From Dacryopinax spathularia (taxonomy: Eukaryota > Basidiomycota > Dacrymycetes > Dacrymycetales > Dacrymycetaceae): a DNA stretch of 64,000 bases. Position 1 is the stretch's first letter. Every line of letters begins with the position of its first letter. The position numbers and the translations under genes were made by a program. The notes beneath the pieces were generated by a model. It was given only the letters and a program-made list of their open reading frames with translations, was not told the origin of the DNA and did no database searches. The stretch lies in NCBI GenBank assembly GCA_037974965.1, contig JBBPFI010000007.1:1550001-1614000 (forward strand), written 5' to 3'. Of this stretch, positions 23,815-36,443 are shown in pieces.

Positions 23815-25673
23815 TCACCACCCCAGGAAGGGAATGCTCTCCATCTTCTCGACCTCCTTCACCTGCTCCGGCGTCATAGTCAACGGCACATCGCTTATCC
23901 ACCTCGTAAACATATCCAGCGCCGCCTCCGGCTGGTCATAAGGCACCATATGTCCCGCCTCGTATATCTGGACATAGGCCAGATTGCCCGCCCTTACCCC
24001 CTCTCCCCCGGCGGACCGGACTTCGCCAACCACTTTCCCGCTGGTTAGAGCGATGTACGGCTCGTTCGTGTGGTTCCGGAATTCGGGGGCGTACTTGTTG
24101 TCGAGCGCTACGACCCAATCGAGGTTCCCGATCGCGTTGCACATGAAGTCTGCATTTCCCGCATACACCAGCAGGCGGATCCCGTCCTCGAGGAGGGGAG
24201 GGAGGAGAGAGGCGGTGTCGTGCATGCTGTCTCCCTGGCTGAAGAAAGCGCGGTTGACCTCCATGTTACACCCCTGATAACCCCTTTCCTCGTCCACACC
24301 GAGAGCGCGCTTGTGAGTGTCGTTATTCAGGAACGTCTCGATCCAGGTGAGCTCCTTATAGCAAAGCCCACCGTCCTTCTCCCTGTCGCAGGTGCGGCGG
24401 ACGTCGTACGGGTTGAGGCCGAGTTGCTGGAAGGAACCGTACATCTGAGACCAGCAGTAGATGCCCGCGGGGACGCAGGTGAGTCGGTTGTTGTATTTGT
24501 AGCTATCCCTCTTCGTCAGCTTGTTGCTCTCACTTTCGTTACTGGCAGGGGATGGGTGCACTCACCAGGACTCGATCAGTCTCACGCAAGTCGGGATCTT
24601 GCTATACAAGCTCTGGCACTCCGGGCCGTCCTTCTCGAACACGGGGTAGGGCCCCTCGCACGCGTACTCCGCCACCGCCGGGAACTGGATGATGGGCGAC
24701 GTAAGCCCGTTCCCGATGAGGATCGACTTGAAGTTGAGCGCTGTGATCTTCTTCTCTCCGAAGGCTGAGGGGGAGGAGGCGATCTCCTTGTTGTGGTTGT
24801 GGATCACGTGTGCTAGGTTGGGGAGGTATGTACCGCCATACGACTCGCCGGAGATACTGCGCATATATCCGTAAGAACTCGGCTGATGAACGGAGGGATG
24901 ACGAGTACGCACTGGAATGGCAGCTTGCTATATTTCTTATACCTCCCAACAAACAGCTGCAGGAACGCCCACACGTCTTCTGCCGCCACGGGGCTAGTGT
25001 TGACAGAAGACCCGTCGTCGCTGTACGAGAACCCGACATTCACGGGCTGGTCGAGAAAGATGACGTTCGCTTGCCCGTTCCAGCTGTACGGGTTGTACGT
25101 CGTGTTCGTGCCTTCGGAGGAGATCATACATGGTCCCAGTTCGAACAGGAGGCCGGTGATGGATGAGCAGCCGGGGCCGCCGTTCAGCCAGAGGACGAGG
25201 GGATCTTCGGACGGCGAGGAGCGGGATTCGAAGAACCTGAAGACGGGCTTGTCAGCCACCTTAGTGGGGAAAGCTGGAGAGGGGGACGCACCAGAAGAAG
25301 AGATGCTTCCCGTCTGTGATATCGAGGTAGCCGGAATACTGCTGCACACTCGAGTCGCACAACGTCGGCTCCGTCACCCGAATACTATACTCCGGAAACT
25401 CAGGATGCGTCACAAGCTCATCTGTCCCCCACATCAAGGCCCGTCAGCGCTGGGATGGCCTATCGCAAGAGAAAGCGGGGACGCACAAGTAACACCGTTC
25501 TTCTGCACCCATTCCCTCCCATCCGCGAACCACGACTCGAGCTTATGCTGGGCTTTATGCGCGACGGAGAGGAAGGTGTCTTTCGCTTGGCTGACCTGGT
25601 TGTCCAGCACGAACTGGTTAGGCAGGGCAAGTGCGAGAGGCAAGAGGGGGAGCAGGGCGGCGGTGAGCTTCAT
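23815..25673 (-). CDS. Carboxypeptidase Y-like serine carboxypeptidase
   Basis: A vacuolar-type S10 peptidase. The start at 25673 gives a signal peptide, MKLTAALLPLLPLALALP, followed by a propeptide-like helical stretch. After introns come [36 protein letters not shown], the nucleophile motif SGESYGGTYLP, ILIGNGLTSP, Asp in VYAGNADFMCNAIGN and His in YEAGHMVPYDQPEAAL. The Cys-rich insert (CVPAGIYCW, RRTCDREKDGGLCY) is as in yeast carboxypeptidase Y. It differs from the tandem pair in the Asp and His contexts and in intron positions, so it is an older relative rather than a third copy. It lies tail-to-tail with copy 2. I saw no clear counterpart of the yeast QRPL vacuolar sorting signal, so vacuolar location is inferred from family. 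Confidence 0.93.
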
Positions 25674-26044
25674 CCTCGCTGCTATGAGTTGACCGAGTTG
25701 AGGTCGAACAGAGACAAAGACGTGTGCGTAGGGGACGACGCGCAAGCGCTTTGGGTTCGCTGAGGAGCAGGAACAGAAGCGGCTGGCAAGCAACGACGAC
25801 GACCGCCGCGATACCGCAGCGGGTCGGCCAACCCGATTTGGGGGGAGGAGGCGTGTTGGCGAGGCATGTGATCCTACGTCATGTCCGAAGCGAAGTTATT
25901 CCGCTTCTCCGGCGCGAGCGTTAATGTGGGAAATCAACGGGATTGGAAGTCATTGCAGAGAATAATATACATTGTGCTAATTATGCGATAACATCTATAG
26001 TATACAGGTAGTATCCAGTCAAGACGTCGGTGTCAACCCAGTCG
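25674..26044. other. Intergenic
   Basis: 371 bp between two minus-strand genes: promoter of the carboxypeptidase Y-like gene and trailer of the XPB gene. No gene seen. Confidence 0.4.
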
Positions 26045-28884
26045 TTACGCATTCCCCTGCTTCCTCTGCGTATCCCTTTTCTTGAACAGCTTATGCCGAT
26101 TGGCATTTGCCTCCCTCGCCAACTGCCGATTAGCAGTCTTATTCCGCTCAATATAGCTCATATGCTGCGCGCCCGAGAGCGCACTCAAGCTCCCCACCGC
26201 CCGCTTGGCCTCGTACTTCTGCGCTCTGTTCCGCGCCTTGGCGGCTTGCTCGCCCTGCAGGTCCATCAGGTCTGAGCCTGAGAAGTCGAGTGCCGACTCG
26301 TTCGCGATTAGCACGGATTGGAGAAGCTCGATTTGCTCGCTCGGGGTTTTGTACACCAGGTTGGGCATTTGGTTGAGCCCGTCGAGCTGGGTGATCACTT
26401 TGAATGCGTAACCCTGATCGATGAGGAACTGCTGTCGCTTGGTGGAGTAGTACATCTCCTGCGTGTCCTTCGAGACGAGCGAGTAGAAGAAGGCGTTGAA
26501 GCCTTCGTCGTTCCTTCGTTTTGCGCGGAGGATACGGCCGAGACGCTGCGCTTCTTGTCGACGGGAACCGAAGTGCGAGGAGATCTGGATGAGGCAGGTC
26601 GCTTCGGGTAGATCGATGGACGTGTCGCCGACTTTGGAGAGGAAGATCGTGTTCACTACGGGGTTGTGCTGGAAGTTCTGGAGGACACGCATACGTTCTA
26701 CTTGGGCTGTCGCTCCGTGGATGAACGGTTTGCTGAGCTTCTTCGCATATGCCTGACGCTACATCAGCACCATGTTCTTCATAAGGCAGGGATATGAATT
26801 CGTTCACCTCAAGCGCAAACACGTTGTCAGAGAAGACGATAATCTTGTCCCCTCTCCGCTCATGATAATCGATCAAGAACTGACACGCCTGGAACTTGTT
26901 CGGGTTCATGCAATAGAGCAACATCCGTCTCCTCGGCTTCTCCCTCAAATACTCTCTATAAAACTCGGGCGTCATGGGACACCACACCTCGGCACACTGC
27001 ACATTGGCAATATGCCCCTTAGCGGCCAGGTCCATCCAGTTCGCTTCGTACAGCTTGGGACCGATCATGTAGTTCAAGTCGTCGATCTTGTTGTCTTCAC
27101 GCACGAGCGTGGCGGTCAAGCCGAGCTTGGCGTGCGCTTTGATAGTCGTCACGACACGTCGGAACATCTGCGCGGGCACGACGTGCACTTCGTCGAGCAG
27201 GATGAAACCCCATTCGCGCGAGGTGAGAAAGTCCATCATCTTTTGTGATTCGTACGACCGGTTGCGCGTGTTGGCGACCATCGAGTAGGTCGAGACGACG
27301 ATACCGGACGCGCCGGAGAACTTTTCTTTTTGCTCGGCGGTGAAGACGCTAATTTGTCGGTCGGTGACGTTGGACCATTGCATGAACTGCTGCTTCCACT
27401 GCATGACGGACACCCTGTTTTCCATGTCATCGGACGCTTCACCTAATTCGAGCGACCAACTCACGTAGAAGTACACAGCACGAGCGTGCTCTTCTTGATG
27501 GTACAAGCAGCCGTAATCCCCACGAGCGTCTTTCCCGCCCCACAAGGAAGTACGATGATTCCGCTCCTCGCGCGCCCATTCCCAAACATCTTGCTCAGAC
27601 TCTTCTCCTGATACGGCCTAATGACCGTAATCGGCTTCAGGTCAATATCAAGATTCGGATTAACAGTGTCGTTCCTGAAGTCATATTCCTCCAGAACGGG
27701 AAAGTCGAGGTCATGACAGCGTTTCTTGACGTCCTGGTTTGTCTGTCAGTATTGACTGGACCATGACAGTCAAATTGACAGACATCAATCTTATCGTCCA
27801 TGATCTGAAAGCTGACCGTGTTCTCGTCATCTTCCTCGATCTCATCCTGATCCACACCGACGACGGAAGTGAACAGGTCTGCTTCTGACTGTCCGGGCTT
27901 CGCGTTCGGGGTGGCGGTCCCACTTCCTGGTGCTGGAGTACCGGCCTTGCTGCCCTTGCCGGACCCGGTATCCACACCATGCACGAGCTTTTTCGTCTTG
28001 TCCGCATTCGGGGCTTCATATGCGCCGGCAGCACCAGGAACGACACGCGCATTCCGGATCTCCTGGTCGCGCAGAAGAGTCTGTAGAATCTCCGGATGTG
28101 TACTTTCGACGAAGTACTTGTTATGCTTCAACACAAGCTTGACCTTGCCGTACGACATTGTGCAGCTTCGGATATAGGAGATGACGTTTTCGGGTATAGG
28201 CACTTTGGAGAGCCGGTTGAGCACTTCGATGATATCTTCTGTTTCGAGACCAACTGAGACGGCTGCGTAGAGGGAGTAAGCGGTTAGCTTATATTCATGG
28301 ATGAAGGAGGGTCTGAAGCATCATGTCAGTACCCTTTGTTAAGGCGCTTGGTGTGACTTGTCTGCTCACCTAGACACCGGTTCACTGATAGCCACCAAGA
28401 AATCCTGCGCCTGCTCCGCTATCGGACTGAACCCCTCCAGGATAATATGCCCATCGACCGGATCAATCCAAAGCGGCCGACTTGTATGATCCGGCTTGAG
28501 CTGGAGGTACGCAAAGTCCTGCTCGCCAAACATGTGGCTAACGAGATCTTGTCTGGCACCTTTCGCATACTCTCTCGCCTTTCGCGCCAGCGCAGAAAGG
28601 TTCAACTTCGCTCCTCGAGGAATGAGCGAGTCGGCTGCGACGTTGTCTGATGAGGCGGCATCGTCGTCGACATCTGAGACAAGGTCGAGGTCCTCTAGTG
28701 GCTCGTCATCTGATACGGACACATCGTATTGCGGGTTGTCTAAGCCTGCGGATTGAGCAGGAAGACTTCGCTTTTGTCGCTTTGAGCCTGACGCTGGGGA
28801 AGAGCCTACTACACGTTTCAACTGACTGTTCATTATTGGTTCACGAGGATATGCACCTTCTGTAGCAGGCCGCTTGGGCGGCAT
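26045..28884 (-). CDS. SSL2: TFIIH helicase subunit XPB/Ssl2
   Basis: A DNA translocase of general transcription factor IIH, needed for promoter opening and nucleotide excision repair. Start at 28884 ([16 protein letters not shown]), with a basic then acidic N-terminal region. The damage-recognition-like N-domain is marked by [17 protein letters not shown] and [15 protein letters not shown]. The helicase motifs follow: [20 protein letters not shown], Walker [32 protein letters not shown], the DEVH box [46 protein letters not shown] and the arginine-finger motif [13 protein letters not shown]. The C-terminal TGL-like helix and Lys/Arg-rich end ([13 protein letters not shown]) match fungal XPB. 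About five introns. The gene looks intact and is divergent from the branchpoint-binding protein gene across 354 bp. Confidence 0.96.
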
Positions 28885-29238
28885 GACGATCACTGGCACT
28901 CTATGGGTATCAAATTCTAGCTCGACAACGTCTTGATTGCGGCGGACGGCTGCTCGTCGTCGTCCCAAGTGAATGGTCGTCGCTGAGCAAGCTGAGGTCG
29001 ATGACTTGAGCGCGTCCACTGGTCCGCTCTCTCGCCTTCAAGTTGAACCCCTCCTTGCTTACTATATACCAAATCTGCCCCCGCCCTTCCTGCACGTGGC
29101 GTTCCAGCGGCTTCTGCCCGGCGCTTGCAGAGCTTAGCCCCCGCCACCTCGCGCCCTCCTCCTCGCCCTCACTCTCTCCTAAACGACGACTACTCTCTTT
29201 TCTTTATTTCCTTTTCACTTTCGATTGATATCACAATA
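28885..29238. promoter_or_regulatory. Divergent promoter, XPB and branchpoint-binding protein
   Basis: 354 bp between the two start codons must hold both promoters. The half next to the plus-strand gene is C/T-rich, ending in a T-rich stretch (TTTATTTCCTTTTCACTTTCG) just before its ATG. No TATA box is evident. Confidence 0.5.
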
Positions 29239-30801
29239 ATGTCTTGGCGTAGTGGACGACAAATTACGGGTACGAACGACGTGCCGCTCGGTCAAAGACG
29301 CTGGGGACCGAAGGAAGAGCCGAAGCCAGAGCCGCCTGCTCCTGCCTCTGGTGAGTCAGCATCGCATACGCTCAATCTACATCGTGGACTGACCCTATCT
29401 TCTTCTTCTCTAGATCCCAATCAACCCCGCAAGCGCCGGTCCCGCTGGGGTGACGAGAATGTCAAGGCTGCTATCCCTGGTCTGCCCACTGCCGTCTCGT
29501 CGACCGGTGTGAATATCCAGGATCTCGATAACTATGCCATCCAAGTCCGTCTCGAGGAGATCAACCGCAAGCTTCGGCTGAACGACTACATCCCTCCTGA
29601 GCGCGAACGTTCGCCCTCTCCTCCTCCGACATACGATGCTCACGGTCGGAGGACAAACACCCGTGAGGTGCGGTATCGCAAGAAGCTAGAGGACGAGCGG
29701 ATGCGCCTGATTGAGCGAGCGATGAAATCCGATCCGACCTTCCGGCCGCCGGTAGACTTCCCCATGCAGCGCAGAAATCGCGCGCAGGAGAAGGTGTACA
29801 TTCCCGTGAAGGAATTCCCCGAGATCAACTTCTTCGGGTTGCTGGTGGGCCCGAGAGGTAACAGTTTGAAGAAGATGGAGCGAGAGAGCGGTGCTAAGAT
29901 CTCCATTCGCGGAAAGGGATCCGTGAAGGAAGGCAAGGGCAAGCCCGATCAGTTCGCTGATGATGCTGACGAGGACCTCCACTGTCTCGTCATGGCTGAT
30001 TCGGAGGAAAAGGTCGCTGCGTGCGTCAGACTAATCAATAAGGTCATCGAAACTGTGAGCATACATCTATCTTTTTTGTCATCCTTCGCTTGCTGACTAT
30101 GTGTGCAGGCTGCTTCTACCCCCGAAGGCGAGAATGATCACAAGAGGAACCAGCTGCGCGAGCTCGCAGCTCTCAACGGTACGCTCCGTGATGACGAGAA
30201 CCAGGTTTGCCAGAACTGCGGCAACATCGGACATCGCAAGTACGACTGTCCCGAGCAGCGCAACTACACCGCCAACATTATCTGCCGGCTCTGCGGTAAC
30301 GCTGGTCACATGGCTCGCGACTGTACCAGTCGTCGCAGCAACCCGAACGGCGACTTCGGTCATGGCCCGTCTGGCAATCCCTTCTCCCCACAAAACGGTC
30401 CAGGCGCTGGCGGACCTCCCAAGACCGGCTTCGACAGCGAGTACGAGTCGCTCATGGCCGAGCTCGGTGAGAGCTTCAGCACTTCAGGCGCCAACATCGG
30501 CCGTGGAGACGTCGGTGCGACCAACATCCCGCCGTGGCGCAAGCCGGAGATGTGGATCACGCCCCAACAGCAGCAACAGAACCAGCGCATGTCTGGAGGC
30601 TTCTACCCGCAGCAATCCGGCTTCCAAGGCATGTACACCGGTGCGCTCGGCGCACAAGATCCCTACGCTCAGAGCCAGTACGCTGGATACCAAGGCTATG
30701 GCGCTACTGGTGCCGAAGGTCAGCAGCCGCAATGGACGCCCGAGCAGATCCAGCAATACTACGCAGCGATGGGCTACCAGCAGCAGGCAGCGGCCGCGTA
30801 A
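29239..30801 (+). CDS. MSL5: Branchpoint-binding protein (SF1/Msl5)
   Basis: Three exons (29239-29350, 29414-30054, 30109-30801) give 481 residues. It recognises the intron branch site early in spliceosome assembly together with U2AF. The SF1 helix-hairpin region is visible as [26 protein letters not shown]2 domain of about residues 160-250 has [20 protein letters not shown] and [17 protein letters not shown]. Two CCHC zinc knuckles follow, [14 protein letters not shown] near residue 285 and [14 protein letters not shown] near residue 310. The C-terminal tail is Pro/Gln/Tyr-rich and ends [12 protein letters not shown] Gln run lies near 30,567. All expected domains are present. Its own introns have the usual short fungal form. 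Confidence 0.96.
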
Positions 30802-32550
30802 GCGTCTCGCCGACCACCAACAGCAATACGATCGTCCAGTTCTTTCACAAACCTCACCGTCCCGCCTGGATTCCTGCCGAAAAGTGGTTGAGGCGGGAGT
30901 GTATCCTTTTCCGTTTTGTCTTACAACACTCTGTTCCTTTCTTTCTTTATATATTAGGGTGGCTGACCACTGACGCTGATGCCGATGATGCTTGTTGGGT
31001 ACTGACGTACTGACAACTGACGTTGTGCAGTGGCGAGAATGGAATATGCTGACTATGTACATGCCTGCCCATCTTCGCTGCTCTAGGTTGCTGTGCTATA
31101 GCTTCGTAAGTACCGTCCGACCGAGGCTTACCCAAATTGCGGTATGTGAAACGAAGGGTGATCCTGCTAATCCTCGCAGTTCTGCTGCGGCCCTCTCGTC
31201 CCGTCATTCACCACCGTTCCTTGCCGAGCTCGCTATTACCCTCATCACTCTGCCCCCCGGTTCCACTCTGCTTGACTTTGCCACTTGATTGATGCCACTA
31301 ATGCCAGTATGCACACATGTCTTATCGGTATACAGATACAATATATCAATCACATGACTGCCACCTAAGGGTACAATGGCAACATCGTTCGACGGCCGTA
31401 CGACTGAACCTCCCTCTTCTACCATTTGCCCATCCACCTGTTCCGCCGCTATACCAATATGCCCCTTCGAAATTGGCCAGATCGCGAGGCATTCCGCCGG
31501 TTGGTGGGTGCAACGATGGAGACCACATTATGGCTGCTACATGTCCTTGGGAGAGAGTCACGTGCTTTTGCCACATTCAGACATCATGACGCCGAATGAC
31601 TCACAGGTTGACTCCGAAATGCAACGCTTCTGGGCGACGATACGAGAGGATTAGAGTGACTCAGAGCCTGTCATACGGGTTCAGCATGTATGTCCGGCCG
31701 AATTGATAACGTAAGACGGAGAGTGTCAGAATTATAGGGGTTTTCCGCCTGGTGCCACTGGCCACGCGCGAAAGTGGGGTTAGGGCTAGTAGGACGATGT
31801 CGACTAATGCAGAACATCATTTGACCCAGAATGGATGGCCATGACCTACTTTCAGCGCTTTATTGGTGGCCAGGCTAGTCGGCTTTGCTGAATCGCCACA
31901 AAAAGTAGGGCGGTATCGGTGAATACGGATTATCTCTGGAATTCTACACGGTCTTTATAAAGGCTTTTGCGATTTCTACCAGTCCAGAATGCACATCTTG
32001 ACAATCATCTACCGGTCTACAACTGCAGCTGGTAGTGGTCCAAGCCACAGGAAAACGCCGGCAAAAGTGACTCGATTGTCAAAATGGTCGAGTCAGGTTG
32101 CCGTGCCCAGCGGAGAACAAAACCCAGCGCAAGGGCGCAATCTGCAGAGTGTGCCCTTCTTCCTCTACGACCACACGACGGCTGTGTCACTAATCTGGGA
32201 ATTGCCAAGGTTTGAGCACGTAATGGGGTTCAAGCTTCTGCAGATGGGCGCCGAACGGCAGGAGTGCCGTGTAGCGTTTCCATCGAAGAGAATGATCCAA
32301 CTCGGCATGTATGCGCACCGAGTCACCCTGTACGCTGCTTGCTTCCCCAAGACGTAGCACCCTCGCCGAACGAGGCAGAAATCTTATCCAAACGCAAGGT
32401 GCCATCCGGCGCCGAATCATTACGATTACTCGCATCACATTACAATACCGATATTCGAAAGAGAAGCTTGTAGTACTGTACAATGCGCCAACCGTCCACC
32501 ACGTCCTACCGTAACCGCTGAACAGCATCCTCATCATGCCCGCACCATCC
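30802..32550. other. Intergenic, no supported gene
   Basis: 1.75 kb between convergent genes. There is a TATA-like CTTTATAAAGG near 31,950 followed by an ATG at 31,989 and a 122-codon open frame, but that frame has no domain, no splice pattern and odd composition. I treat it as chance. Confidence 0.35.
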
Positions 32551-34395
<1,845 letters not shown>

Positions 34396-35157
34396 CGTGA
34401 CCTTCTCTTATGATTCGCACGCATCATGGATTGCCTATCTAAATACAAGGAGATAATGAGCATGCGGAACGAGGATAGAAGAGGGCCAAGAGGAGAAGAA
34501 AGAATCAGAATGTGCCACAATTTTGATCTCATTCGAGCTGGGACAAGGTGTCCCGCTATTCATGTAAATCCCTTATGTGAAAACATCATATTGCCACTAC
34601 GAAAGTGGAAAAGACTGCACGGAAGGGTACATACAGCTAGAGCTAATTTATCACAGAGCGCTCGTCGTCTGGGGATGGACTGAATCATCAAGTCAGTATG
34701 GTGAACCGGACTGAACAAGCGGAAAAGGAAGATTCAGAAAGTATTAGTGTTCTCTCAGCCGGGACACGGCGATAGCTGTGCCCGTCAGACAATGTAGACA
34801 AGTAATAAAACATCATCAAGCACCAAATGCAACTTTTCACTCACCAATATCCTAACACGAGTTCGTAGCCACTGCAGGTACCAAGAGCAAAGAAAGTGTA
34901 GTTCTCGAACCCTGAAGACTTTCTTGACCAAAACAGTGCGTGACGCGTTCTTAGCGGAAACAATAGGGCTAGGGTCTACGCTTTGGTATGCTGCGTGGCC
35001 GTTGATGGGATGAGTACGCAAGCTCACCGACCGTCCTGATTACAATACCCAGCTCTTGTTCTTTCCCTGCTCTGATCCGGCTTCTCGTCACCTTAGTTGC
35101 TTGTCTCAACTCTCAGAACTAGTACAGCGAGTTCTAGAGCGGTCGACATCGAACAGC
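34396..35157. promoter_or_regulatory. Divergent promoter region
   Basis: 762 bp between the starts of the RCM1-like gene and the UBX gene. No further gene seen. The stretch 34,430-34,520 is purine-rich on the plus strand. Confidence 0.35.
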
Positions 35158-36114
35158 ATGTCTAGTTCTGCTGCAACGAATCCGGCCACAAACGGGTCGC
35201 CAGCGGGGACATCCAATCCCGACTTCAAGGTCTGGCGGCCGCCACGAGATGATGCACCTCCCACATCCATACGTAAGTTTCTGCCTTTCCTTCTAACCTG
35301 CTCCTTTGTCGTGCCTACAATCACCTCCTCCAGCCGACCACCCAGACTCGCACTACGAGCCCACACGCGAAGAGCTCCAATACATGTACGCCGCCTCCCA
35401 ACGCCGGCTGCACGCGATGACCGAAGGCCCGCTCCTCACCTCCAAGCTACGTAACGACGACGAGAAAAGGCGTAGGGAGCGGGAACGGTATCCTACTACA
35501 ACGATACGGATCAAGTTCCCCGACCGGACGATGCTGGAACGGACGTTCAGCAGTGAGGAGAAGATTAAGAGTGTGTATAAGTTTGTGAGGGATAGTTTGA
35601 CGGAGGAGGCGAAGGCTGTCAAGTTCATACTGTGTGCGGTCTCTTCCTCTACTAACAGCTCCTCGTGCTCTATCTGCGTATTGTGCTGATTCGTGTCGTT
35701 GTAGACCAACCACCAAGACAGGAATATAAAGTCTCCGACCCAGCAGTACGCGACAAAACGCTCTACGACCTGCACTTCTCGCCCTCCTCGATGCTCCTCC
35801 TAACATTCACCGACCCCGCTCTAAACCGACACGACGCGCCTCCACCCTTACTTCCCGAGATCCTAGCGATGGCGAAGGACCTGCCTTCTGCGCCTTCGGA
35901 GCCCGTGAAGGAGGAGGCTAAGCCGCCTGCTTCTGCGGGGCGGACGCTGGGAGGCGGGCCGGTGGGGGATGCGAAGGCCGGGACGGCGGGGAAGGAGCTG
36001 ACTGCGGAGGAGAAGAAGGAGAAGCTTGCTAAGTTGTTAAAGTTGAAAGGAAGTGAGTGCTTTGGTCTCTGGTCGTTGATGAGATCTCTAATCGAGCATG
36101 CTGCAGAGAAATGA
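35158..36114 (+). CDS. UBX-domain protein, TUG/ASPSCR1-like, short form
   Basis: Four exons (35158-35272, 35334-35633, 35705-36052, 36107-36114) give 256 residues. UBX domains dock on the N-terminal domain of the Cdc48/p97 ATPase. After a short disordered start comes FKVWRPPRDDAPPTS. A helix (REELQYMYAASQRRLHA, then PLLTSKLRNDDEKRRRE) leads into the UBX beta-grasp: YPTTTIRIKFPDRTMLERTF, EKIKSVYKFVRDSL, KFILYQPPRQEY, LHFSPSSMLLLTF. This helix-plus-UBX arrangement resembles the C-terminal half of TUG/Ubx4. The N-terminal ubiquitin-like domain of TUG is absent. The tail is Ala/Lys-rich (ELTAEEKKEKLAKLLKLKGKK). The last exon has only 8 coding bases, giving one full Lys codon and the stop. Confidence 0.85.
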
Positions 36115-36443
36115 GGCGATAAGATGAGGTTGCTCTGTATTCGACATTGTACTGTATTCATGCACGACCGCCCGAATGAAGATGACGATTGACTTGTACT
36201 TTCATTATCGCGTGCGATCCTCTCTAACTCTGGCCTGCTTCCGCGCAGGGCAGGTACATGTCTCGCACGGAGGACGGCAACATTTTGCGTACGTGTCTCA
36301 TTCTTCTGTTGATTACAATAACGTGTGTCGCTACCTTTACAGTTGTTCGTCTCTAAGTCTACACTACCCGATATCAGCACTCCTTGCCCATCATCACGGT
36401 CTCACACCGATAAAAGCTGGACCGACCCTCAGTTTTCTGCTTT
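36115..36443. other. Convergent spacer
   Basis: 329 bp between two convergent stops, holding both trailers. No gene seen. Confidence 0.4.

Noticed and set aside
26148-27545. A 465-codon frame on the minus strand through the XPB gene
   Set aside because: It is the true XPB exon that reads on through an intron and, at its far end, into the wrong frame; the family motifs define the exon limits instead.
30101-30973. A 290-codon plus-strand frame
   Set aside because: Out-of-frame shadow of the branchpoint-binding protein's last exon; composition is Arg/Ser/Thr-rich and no domain is seen.
31989-32357. A 122-codon frame behind a TATA-like sequence
   Set aside because: No domain or signal peptide, and nothing around it supports a gene; one TATA-like match in AT-richer spacer is expected by chance.
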